This document shows, piece by piece, positions 1 through 7,626 of a DNA stretch of 13,843 nucleotides. Source of the DNA: DASRSS01 sp035656335 (GTDB taxonomy: Bacteria > Actinomycetota > Actinomycetes > Mycobacteriales > Jatrophihabitantaceae); NCBI GenBank assembly GCA_035656335.1, contig DASRSS010000109.1, forward strand, positions 1-13,843, given 5' to 3'. The notes below the pieces were generated by a model that saw only the letters and a list, made by a program, of their open reading frames with translations, made no database searches and was not told the DNA's origin. The position numbers and the translations under genes were made by a program. The number at the start of each line of letters is the position of its first letter. Positions within the stretch are counted from its first letter, which is position 1.

Positions 1-2839
<2,839 letters not shown>

Positions 2840-2870
2840 CCGTCCAGTGTGCCCGCCCGCTCCGACAGCT

Positions 2871-2924
2871 GTTGGCCCCGTAGCAGGGTCGCGGACGGCG
2901 TGGCGAGCCTGCTACGAGGCCAAC
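2871..2924 (-). terminator. 17-bp inverted repeat, probable terminator of the minus-strand operon
   Basis: The left arm 2871-2887 (GTTGGCCCCGTAGCAGG) and right arm 2908-2924 are reverse complements at 16 of 17 positions, separated by a 20-nt loop. The right arm contains the last codons and the TAG stop (2912-2914) of the GNAT gene. The hairpin lies between that stop and the GTG start of lhr at 2839. There is no T-tract on either side, as is common for actinobacterial terminators, so the terminator role is inferred. It could also be a recombination or regulatory site. Confidence 0.6.
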
Positions 2925-3550
2925 CGGCGGGTCAGCCGGTCGCGGGCTGCCGGCCAGTCGTCGTCGGTCATCGCGTACTGGACGGTGTCCCGCCAGGTTC
3001 CGTCCCACCGGATCCGGTGCTTGCGCAGCACGCCCTCCTTGGTCGCGCCGAGCCGCTCGATCGCCGCCTGCGAGCGCGTGTTGTAGATGTCGGTGTGCCA
3101 GACCACGCGCGCCGCGCCGAGGGTGTCGAAGGCGTGCGTGAGCAGCAGCAGCTTCGACTCGGTGTTGTGCCCGGTGCGCCACCACCGCTTGCCGAGCCAG
3201 GTGTGGCCGATTGCGATCGCGCGCGCCGCCGGGTTCACCTCGTAGTAGGACGTGGTGCCCGCGACCTCGCCGGTTCCCGCATCCAGCTGCGCGTACGCGA
3301 ACCGGAAGCCGCGCGCCCGGGCCGCCAGCGCGTCCAGGATGTGCGCCTCGGCGTCGGCCAGCGTGACCGGCTGGCGCAGCGGCGAGCCGGCCGGCGGGGT
3401 CAACCAGCGGAACACCTCCTCGGCGTCCGCGCCGGTTCCCGCGGCGGCGAGGTAGCCGGGGGCGTGCTCGACCGCCAGCGGCTCGAGCCGGATCAGGCGC
3501 CCGGCCAGGACGGGCAGCGCGTACCAGGCGGCCGGGTCGGTTGAGGTCAC
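2912..3550 (-). CDS. GNAT-family N-acetyltransferase, RimJ/RimL-like
   Basis: Cytoplasmic acetyltransferase of 212 residues, expected to transfer acetyl from acetyl-CoA to an amine; the substrate is unknown. The N-terminal strand LAGRLIRLEPL (residues 16-26), the acyl-CoA loop region around KRWWRTGHN (121-129), and the C-terminal N-TRSQAAIERLGATKEGVLR block (near 157-176) are typical of the RimJ/RimL group, which is usually 180-220 residues long. I chose the GTG at 3550, which has AGGA 8 nt upstream. An ATG at 3607 overlaps the preceding stop (ATGA) and would add 19 residues. That stretch uses AAT, ATT, AGT and AGG codons unlike the rest and carries dyads, so it reads as non-coding. Last gene of the operon with the GlxA-type regulator and isochorismatase-like genes. 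Confidence 0.85.
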   Translation of the reverse strand: MTSTDPAAWYALPVLAGRLIRLEPLAVEHAPGYLAAAGTGADAEEVFRWLTPPAGSPLRQPVTLADAEAHILDALAARARGFRFAYAQLDAGTGEVAGTTSYYEVNPAARAIAIGHTWLGKRWWRTGHNTESKLLLLTHAFDTLGAARVVWHTDIYNTRSQAAIERLGATKEGVLRKHRIRWDGTWRDTVQYAMTDDDWPAARDRLTRRLAS

Positions 3551-3570
3551 GGCGTCGATCCTGTCAGCGC

Positions 3571-3603
3571 CGCCAATCGCATTTGGCGCCTCAGCACTGT
3601 GCT
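3571..3603. promoter_or_regulatory. Pair of small dyads between regulator stop and acetyltransferase start
   Basis: Two inverted repeats lie in the 53 nt between the regulator stop and the preferred GTG start of the GNAT gene. The first is CGCCAA-N6-TTGGCG (3571-3588). The second is the palindrome AGCAC-T-GTGCT (3593-3603). They could be an operator, for example for the adjacent GlxA-type regulator, or an RNA hairpin affecting expression of the downstream gene. The function is inferred only from position and symmetry. Confidence 0.3.
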
Positions 3604-4512
3604 TCATCCGGCCAGGCTGCGCAGCCGGCGCAGCATGCGGGCGTCCTCGAAGCCGACGGCGCGGGCGGCCGACTCGACCGTGCTGCCGTGCGCGATCAGC
3701 TCCTCGGCGCGCTCGACGCGCAGCGCCTGCTGGTAGCGCAGCGGCGTCGTCCCCGTCGCGCGCAGGAACTGGCGAGTGAGCGTCCGCTCGCTCACCCCGG
3801 CCGCCGCGGCCAGCTCGGCCAGCGGCAGTGTCCGGTCGAACTCGGCGTCGATCAGGTCCTGCACGCGGTGGACGGCGTCGAGCAGGTGGCCGCGGTGCCG
3901 CAGCATCGTGCCGACCTGCGCCGCATCGCCGTTGCGGCGGCCGTAGACCACCATCGACCGCGCGACCCGGGCCGCCGCAGCGGGGCCGTGCCGGGACGCG
4001 ATGAGGTGCAGCGACAGGTCGATCCCGCTCGCGATCCCGGCGGACGTCACCACCCGGTCGTCCTCGGTGAACAGCACGTCGCGGACGACGTGCGCCCGGG
4101 GATAGCGCTCGGCCAGCTCGTCCTGGTGGGCGTGGTGCGTGGTGCACCGCCGGCCGTCCAGCAGCCCGGCCCGCCCGAGCGCGTCGGCGCCCGCGCACAC
4201 GCTGGCGACCGTTCCGCCCGCGGCGTGGTGCGCGGCGATCGCGTCCAGGGCCGCGCGGCTGATCTGGCCGCTGCCCTTGAGCGTGTGGCCCTTCCAGCCC
4301 GGCACGACCACCAGATCGTCTCGGCGCAGGTCCGGCCAGGACGTGTCCGCCTGCACCGGCAGGCCCTGCGCCGTCGGGACGAGCGGGCTGCCGGCGACGT
4401 AGCCGAGCCGGTAGTCCAGGCCCAGGCCGGCGGCCGTGGAGAATGCCTGCGCCGGGCCCGCGAGGTCGAGCAGGTGTAGCTGCGGGACGAGGAAGAAGAC
4501 GACCGTGGTCAT
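3604..4512 (-). CDS. GlxA-family transcriptional regulator (DJ-1/PfpI domain plus AraC HTH)
   Basis: 302 residues. Residues 1-190 form a DJ-1/PfpI-like domain with the start TTVVFFLVPQLHLLDLAGP, a VVVPG strand (68-72) and a nucleophile-elbow-like VASVCAGAD with Cys106. Residues about 215-300 form the AraC-type helix-turn-helix (ELAAAAGVSERTLTRQF, then ESAARAVGFED). In this family the N-terminal domain probably senses a small molecule and the HTH binds DNA. The ATG at 4512 is chosen because the conserved strand starts at residue 3; a longer open frame upstream overlaps the isochorismatase gene and is arginine-rich nonsense. The gene starts 7 nt after the isochorismatase stop, so the two are co-transcribed. 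The protein ends soon after the second HTH and lacks the usual VSPxxYRRRF-like tail, so the AraC domain may be clipped. Confidence 0.88.
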   Translation of the reverse strand: MTTVVFFLVPQLHLLDLAGPAQAFSTAAGLGLDYRLGYVAGSPLVPTAQGLPVQADTSWPDLRRDDLVVVPGWKGHTLKGSGQISRAALDAIAAHHAAGGTVASVCAGADALGRAGLLDGRRCTTHHAHQDELAERYPRAHVVRDVLFTEDDRVVTSAGIASGIDLSLHLIASRHGPAAAARVARSMVVYGRRNGDAAQVGTMLRHRGHLLDAVHRVQDLIDAEFDRTLPLAELAAAAGVSERTLTRQFLRATGTTPLRYQQALRVERAEELIAHGSTVESAARAVGFEDARMLRRLRSLAG

Positions 4513-4519
4513 GATCCGG

Positions 4520-5092
4520 TCATCCTGCCGCAACGCTCGCCGCGGCCACCACCTCGTCCGTCGTCGTGATCGTCGCGAAACCGCGCGCGGCCAGAATGCT
4601 CTCGGTGCGCGCCACGATCTCGGCGCCGCTGACGGCCGCGAGCGGGCCGGCGGCCTCGATGCCCGACGTGCTCGTGGCGTCGGTGACGAAGCGGACGTCG
4701 TAGCCGAGGTCGCTGGCCACCCGTGCCGTCGTCTCGCAGCACTGGTCGGTGCGGATGCCGCACACGACCACCTCACGGATGCCGTTCGCGGTCAGCACCT
4801 GGTGCAGGTTGGTGGTGGTGAACGCGTTGATGGATGTCTTGTGCACCAAGGGTTCTCCGTCGATCGGCGCAAGCGGTTCGATCGGGTGCACGAAGCCGTT
4901 CACCGGGTCGAACACGCCGCCCGAGCCGGGCTCGGTGTGCAGCACCCACACGACGAGATCTCCGGCGGCGCGGGCGGCCGCGACGAGGCGGTCCACCTGC
5001 TCGACCACGTTCGGGTTGGTGCGGGCCTGCCAGTCGGCCGGCCGCTGACGGAACGATTCCTGGACGTCGATGACGAGAAGCGCTGTGTTCAT
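4520..5092 (-). CDS. Isochorismatase-family cysteine hydrolase
   Basis: 190 residues, a normal length for this alpha/beta hydrolase superfamily (isochorismatase, nicotinamidase, other amidases). The catalytic triad is visible: Asp9 in LLVIDVQ, Lys85 in VHKTSINAF and Cys118 in GIRTDQCCET. A second cysteine directly follows the nucleophile. The substrate cannot be assigned; isochorismate, nicotinamide, ureide or biuret-like compounds are all possible. It is the first gene of a three-gene minus-strand operon. Pairing with a GlxA-type regulator 7 nt downstream is a recurrent actinobacterial arrangement and suggests that the regulator controls this enzyme or senses its substrate. The ATG at 5092 gives the correct family N-terminus. 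The ribosome-binding site is weak (a GGA close to the ATG). Confidence 0.9.
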   Translation of the reverse strand: MNTALLVIDVQESFRQRPADWQARTNPNVVEQVDRLVAAARAAGDLVVWVLHTEPGSGGVFDPVNGFVHPIEPLAPIDGEPLVHKTSINAFTTTNLHQVLTANGIREVVVCGIRTDQCCETTARVASDLGYDVRFVTDATSTSGIEAAGPLAAVSGAEIVARTESILAARGFATITTTDEVVAAASVAAG

Positions 5093-5229
5093 GTCCGTCA
5101 GCGTGCCGGATCCGGTGCCGGCCGGCGAGTGCGGATGCCGTCAACAACCGGAACGATCCGGTCACGGCCTGTCGGCGTCCGATCAGCGGCGGGGGACGCC
5201 GCGTATGACGCACCGCCTACCCTGGACGC
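5093..5229. promoter_or_regulatory. Divergent intergenic region with dyads
   Basis: This gap separates the isochorismatase-like gene (-) from the DUF3046 gene (+). It contains the 16-bp dyad ACCGGA-ACGA-TCCGGT (5147-5162) and the palindrome CCGGATCCGG (5106-5115). A TTGACG on the minus strand (5139-5144) could be a -35 box for the operon, but I see no matching TAnnnT 16-19 nt further on. The 16-bp dyad is the best candidate operator for the GlxA-type regulator; this is inference. Confidence 0.35.
5218..5223 (+). promoter_or_regulatory. -10 box placing the DUF3046 transcript start at its GTG
   Basis: TACCCT matches the actinobacterial TAnnnT -10 consensus and ends 6 nt before the GTG start at 5230. 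This spacing puts transcription initiation at or next to the start codon, so the mRNA is probably leaderless. No Shine-Dalgarno sequence is present between them, which agrees. No clear -35 box is seen. Confidence 0.45.
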
Positions 5230-5421
5230 GTGCGATTGACCGAGTTCTGGGCCCGGATGGAGGAGCGCTTCGGCGCCGCCTACGCGCGCAGCTTCGCCGC
5301 CGACTACCGGCTGTCCGCGCTCGGCGCGACCGTGGACGAGGCGCTCGCCCGCGGCGAGGAGGCCAAGACGGTCTGGCGTGCCGTGTGTACCGAGGTGGAC
5401 GTCCCCGGTCACCTGCACTGA
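5230..5421 (+). CDS. DUF3046 family small protein
   Basis: 63-residue protein starting at GTG (MRLTEFWARMEERFGAAYA). The MRLTEF start, the RFGxAYAxS segment and the VWRAVCTEVDVPGHLH ending match DUF3046, a small actinobacterial family whose gene sits just upstream of recA (for example Rv2738c). The function of the family is not known. The protein is soluble with no membrane segment. Its promoter seems separate from that of recA, because a LexA box and promoters lie in the 185 nt between the two genes. Read-through from this gene into recA remains possible, as no terminator hairpin is visible after the TGA at 5419-5421. Confidence 0.9.
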   Translation: MRLTEFWARMEERFGAAYARSFAADYRLSALGATVDEALARGEEAKTVWRAVCTEVDVPGHLH

Positions 5422-5467
5422 ATCTCTCGTCAGCTCGCATCGGCGTGTCGCGCGCGCCTAGCACTCC

Positions 5468-5483
5468 TCGAACAGGTGTTCGG
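5468..5483. promoter_or_regulatory. LexA-binding SOS box upstream of recA
   Basis: TCGAACAGGTGTTCGG contains the perfect palindrome CGAAC-N4-GTTCG, the actinobacterial (and Bacillus-type) LexA operator. It lies directly before a TAGTCT -10 box (5485-5490), so bound LexA would cover the promoter spacer and block transcription until RecA-stimulated LexA self-cleavage. Confidence 0.93.
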
Positions 5484-5484
5484 C

Positions 5485-5490
5485 TAGTCT
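5485..5490 (+). promoter_or_regulatory. -10 box of the LexA-controlled distal recA promoter
   Basis: TAGTCT fits TAnnnT and starts 2 nt after the SOS box. A transcript from it would begin near 5497 and carry a leader of about 110 nt. No recognisable -35 hexamer is found 17-18 nt upstream (CACTCC), so the promoter may depend on features I cannot see. Confidence 0.5.
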
Positions 5491-5516
5491 GTCCACAGCG
5501 GGCCGGGTCGTCCACA
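5489..5516 (+). promoter_or_regulatory. Two DnaA-box-like 9-mers in direct repeat
   Basis: CTGTCCACA (5489-5497) and TCGTCCACA (5508-5516) each differ by one base from TTGTCCACA, the high-GC actinobacterial DnaA box. They share GTCCACA, have the same orientation, and are 19 bp apart between the two recA promoters. DnaA binding is inference. Confidence 0.3.
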
Positions 5517-5528
5517 ACCTCGCGAGTC

Positions 5529-5547
5529 GTACCGAAGTTGTCGGTAC
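5529..5547. repeat. 7-bp inverted repeat overlapping the proximal recA promoter
   Basis: GTACCGA (5529-5535) and TCGGTAC (5541-5547) are perfect reverse complements around a 5-nt spacer AGTTG. The right arm is part of the PafBC recognition box, so the dyad could modulate activator binding. In the longer LexA-promoter transcript it would fold as a hairpin. Confidence 0.5.
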
Positions 5548-5560
5548 CCCGGCCTAGCGT
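5538..5560 (+). promoter_or_regulatory. PafBC-dependent (RecA-NDp type) promoter of recA
   Basis: TTGTCGGTA (5538-5546), then exactly 8 nt, then TAGCGT (5555-5560), fits the mycobacterial RecA-independent DNA-damage promoter consensus tTGTCRGTg-N8-TAnnnT except for the last base of the box. In Mycobacterium this promoter class is activated by PafBC and drives most damage-inducible repair genes, including the proximal recA promoter. Transcription would start near 5567, about 40 nt before the recA ATG. Confidence 0.8.
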
Positions 5561-5606
5561 CGCCACCAACAGAGACAGATCCGAACAGAACGCAGAGGTG
5601 TCTTCG

Positions 5607-6650
5607 ATGGCAGCAGGCTTCGACAAGGGCAAGGCGCTCGACGTCGCCATGGCGCAGATCGAGAAGCAGCACGGCAAGGGCGCGGTCATGCGCCTGGGCG
5701 ATCGCACCGCCGCGCCGATCTCGGTGATCCCCACCGGCTCGATCGCGCTCGACGTCGCGCTCGGCATCGGTGGTCTGCCGCGCGGGCGCGTGGTCGAGAT
5801 CTACGGGCCGGAGAGCTCGGGTAAGACGACGGTCGCGCTGCACGCGGTCGCGAACGCGCAGGCCGCCGGCGGCGTCGCGGCCTTCATCGACGCCGAGCAC
5901 GCGCTCGACCCGGAGTACGCGAAGGCGCTCGGCGTCGACACCGACGCGCTGCTGGTCAGCCAGCCGGACACCGGCGAGCAGGCGCTGGAGATCATGGACA
6001 TGCTGATCCGCTCCGGCGCGCTGGACATCGTGGTGGTCGACTCGGTGGCCGCGCTCGTGCCCCGCGCCGAGATCGAGGGCGAGATGGGTGACAGCCACGT
6101 CGGCCTGCAGGCCCGGCTGATGAGCCAGGCGCTGCGCAAGGTCACCGGCGCGCTGAACAACTCCGGCACCACCGCGATCTTCATCAACCAGCTGCGCGAG
6201 AAGATCGGCGTCATGTTCGGCTCGCCCGAGACGACCACGGGTGGCAAGGCGCTGAAGTTCTACGCCTCGGTCCGGCTGGACGTGCGCCGCATCGAGACGC
6301 TCAAGGACGGTGGCGACGCGGTCGGCAACCGGACCCGGGTGAAGGTCGTCAAGAACAAGGTGGCGCCGCCGTTCAAGCAGGCCGAGTTCGACATCGTCTA
6401 CGGCCAGGGCATCAGCCGCGAGGGCTCGCTGATCGACGTCGGCGTCGAGCAGGGCCTGATCAAGAAGTCCGGCGCCTGGTACACGTACGACACCGACCAG
6501 CTCGGTCAGGGCAAGGAGAACGTCCGCAACTTCCTGCGCGACAACCCCGACCTGGCCGACGAGCTGGAGAAGAAGATCAAGGAGAAGCTGGGCATCGGGG
6601 CGCAGTTGGACGCCGACACCCCGATCGACATGGCTCCAGTCGACTTCTGA
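5607..6650 (+). CDS. recA: Recombinase RecA
   Basis: 347 residues, the full family length, with no intein (unlike M. tuberculosis RecA). RecA forms filaments on single-stranded DNA, pairs homologous strands and stimulates LexA self-cleavage. Visible: Walker A GPESSGKT (67-74), Walker B strand IVVVD (141-145), loop L2 region NQLREKIGVMFG through ETTTGG (about 195-213), the KNKVAPPFKQAEFDI segment (249-263) and a short acidic tail. The ATG at 5607 has GAGG (5595-5598) 8 nt upstream; an in-frame GTG at 5598 would leave no room for a ribosome-binding site and would add only three residues. The upstream region carries a LexA box and a PafBC-type promoter, so induction should occur by both damage pathways. 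recX follows after 3 nt. Confidence 0.99.
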   Translation: MAAGFDKGKALDVAMAQIEKQHGKGAVMRLGDRTAAPISVIPTGSIALDVALGIGGLPRGRVVEIYGPESSGKTTVALHAVANAQAAGGVAAFIDAEHALDPEYAKALGVDTDALLVSQPDTGEQALEIMDMLIRSGALDIVVVDSVAALVPRAEIEGEMGDSHVGLQARLMSQALRKVTGALNNSGTTAIFINQLREKIGVMFGSPETTTGGKALKFYASVRLDVRRIETLKDGGDAVGNRTRVKVVKNKVAPPFKQAEFDIVYGQGISREGSLIDVGVEQGLIKKSGAWYTYDTDQLGQGKENVRNFLRDNPDLADELEKKIKEKLGIGAQLDADTPIDMAPVDF

Positions 6651-6653
6651 CCG

Positions 6654-7211
6654 GTGCCGGCGGATCAGCCCCCGGAGGACGAGGCAGCGCTTGGCCCTCC
6701 CGGGGACCCGGAATCGGTCGCGCGCACGATTTGCCTGCGGCTGCTGGACCGGCGTGCCCGCAGCCGGGCCGAGCTGGCCACGGCGCTGCGCAAGCGCGGT
6801 GTCCCGGACGACGCGGCCGGTGCCGTCCTGGACCGGTTCGCCGAGGTCGGCCTGATCGACGACGCCGCGCTGGCCGGCATGCTGGCGGCGGCGCAGCACC
6901 GCGAGCGCGGGCTGGCCGGCCGTGCCGTCGCGGTGAAGCTGCGGCAGCGCGGCATCGCCGAGCCGCAGGTGCGGGCCGCGATCGAGTCGATCGACCGCGA
7001 CAGCGAGTACGCGGCGGCGCAGGCCCTGGTCGCCAAGAAGCTCCGCTCGCTCGGCGGCCTGGAGCCCCAAGTGCAGGCGCGACGGCTGGTCGGCCTGCTC
7101 GGGCGGCGCGGCTACGCGCCCGGGCTGGCGCACGAGGTGGTGCGGGCCGCGCTCGCCGAGGCGGAGTTCCTGGGCGGCGCGGGGTCCGAACCCGCTTGTC
7201 CGGACTTCTGA
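6654..7211 (+). CDS. recX: Regulatory protein RecX
   Basis: 185 residues, within the usual RecX range. RecX binds RecA filaments and limits their extension and activity. The protein is built of three-helix repeats: RTICLRLLDRRARSRAELATALRKRG is the characteristic first repeat (near residues 24-49), followed by AVLDRFAEVGLIDDAALA (57-74) and VKLRQRGIAEPQVRAAIE (near 93-110). The GTG start at 6654 lies 3 nt after the recA stop, with no Shine-Dalgarno of its own, so translation is probably coupled to that of recA. The N-terminal 20 residues are a Pro/Asp/Glu-rich tail common in actinobacterial RecX. No intrinsic terminator is seen after the TGA (7209-7211). Confidence 0.95.
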   Translation: MPADQPPEDEAALGPPGDPESVARTICLRLLDRRARSRAELATALRKRGVPDDAAGAVLDRFAEVGLIDDAALAGMLAAAQHRERGLAGRAVAVKLRQRGIAEPQVRAAIESIDRDSEYAAAQALVAKKLRSLGGLEPQVQARRLVGLLGRRGYAPGLAHEVVRAALAEAEFLGGAGSEPACPDF

Positions 7212-7268
7212 CCTTCGCGATCTTGACGGGTCAGACCTTCAGTAATCGGACATAACGGCGACGGCTAC

Positions 7269-7297
7269 TTGATTTGTGGCATCGGCGTTTCTAACCT
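7269..7297 (+). promoter_or_regulatory. Promoter for rny
   Basis: TTGATT (7269-7274), a 17-nt spacer, and TAACCT (7292-7297) make a good sigma-70-type actinobacterial promoter. Transcription should begin near 7304 and leave a leader of about 320 nt before the rny ATG. A TTGACG at 7223-7228 is a second possible -35 element but has no properly spaced -10. Confidence 0.55.
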
Positions 7298-7453
7298 CGC
7301 TAGTACCAGGAAGAACGCACTAATAGCTCCCGCCGGCCGCACGCGCGCACCGAATTCCGCGCCCGTCAGGCCGGCGGCGAGGCCTCCGATAGCACCAGAC
7401 GGCAGCTGGCGAGAGAAAGGACGACGAACCCGGCGGGCCCCCGGCGGTGGCGC

Positions 7454-7469
7454 GCACGCGCAAGCGTGC
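7454..7469 (+). other. Perfect 6-bp hairpin with GCAA tetraloop
   Basis: GCACGC (7454-7459), GCAA (7460-7463) and GCGTGC (7464-7469) form a stem closed by a GNRA tetraloop, a stable RNA fold often used for tertiary contacts. It sits in the middle of the rny leader. Confidence 0.5.
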
Positions 7470-7563
7470 CCGTCCGGACCGAGGACCCCACCGTGCGGCC
7501 GCATCCGCGTTTCCTGGCGGGTGTGCGACATCGCGATGCCGCGCACCCAGCACGGTGCCAGGG

Positions 7564-7581
7564 CGGTCCGATCACGGACCG
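7564..7581 (+). other. 7-bp hairpin with alternative pairing partner in rny leader
   Basis: CGGTCCG (7564-7570) pairs perfectly with CGGACCG (7575-7581) over a 4-nt loop ATCA. An identical CGGACCG lies upstream at 7475-7481 and could pair with the same strand instead, giving two mutually exclusive folds. No T-tract follows, so it is unlikely to be a simple terminator. Confidence 0.45.
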
Positions 7582-7626
7582 GCCGCGATTCGCACCGTGT
7601 CCACGTCACGGCGACGGGAGACGGCG

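Larger units (their letters stand above)
7304..7626 (+). other. Long structured 5' leader of rny
   Basis: These roughly 320 nt have no convincing coding sequence and lie between the predicted start site and rny. Hairpins visible: AGGCC/GGCCT (7368-7385), GCACGC-GCAA-GCGTGC with a GNRA-type loop (7454-7469), CGGTCCG-ATCA-CGGACCG (7564-7581) and CCGTG/CACGG (7595-7611) just before the GGGAG ribosome-binding site (7616-7620). CGGACCG also occurs at 7475-7481, so two copies compete for the single CGGTCCG. I do not recognise a known riboswitch class. Transcripts of RNA-degradation enzymes are often autoregulated through the leader, which makes RNase Y feedback a possible role; this is inference. 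Confidence 0.45.

Noticed and set aside
2840..2870. DNA-damage promoter for lhr
   Set aside because: No LexA palindrome or TTGTCRGTG-N8-TAnnnT motif is found between the lhr start and the inverted repeat upstream of it.
5607..6650. RecA intein, as in M. tuberculosis
   Set aside because: The reading frame is uninterrupted at 347 residues with no splicing-domain sequence.
7447..7626. N-terminal extension of RNase Y from the in-frame GTG at 7447
   Set aside because: It would place 60 Arg/Ser/Pro-rich residues before the membrane anchor, while the ATG at 7627 has a good GGGAG site and gives the normal family N-terminus.
7304..7626. Known riboswitch (ydaO/c-di-AMP, cobalamin, TPP, glycine) in the rny leader
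   Set aside because: None of the conserved core motifs I know for these classes is present.
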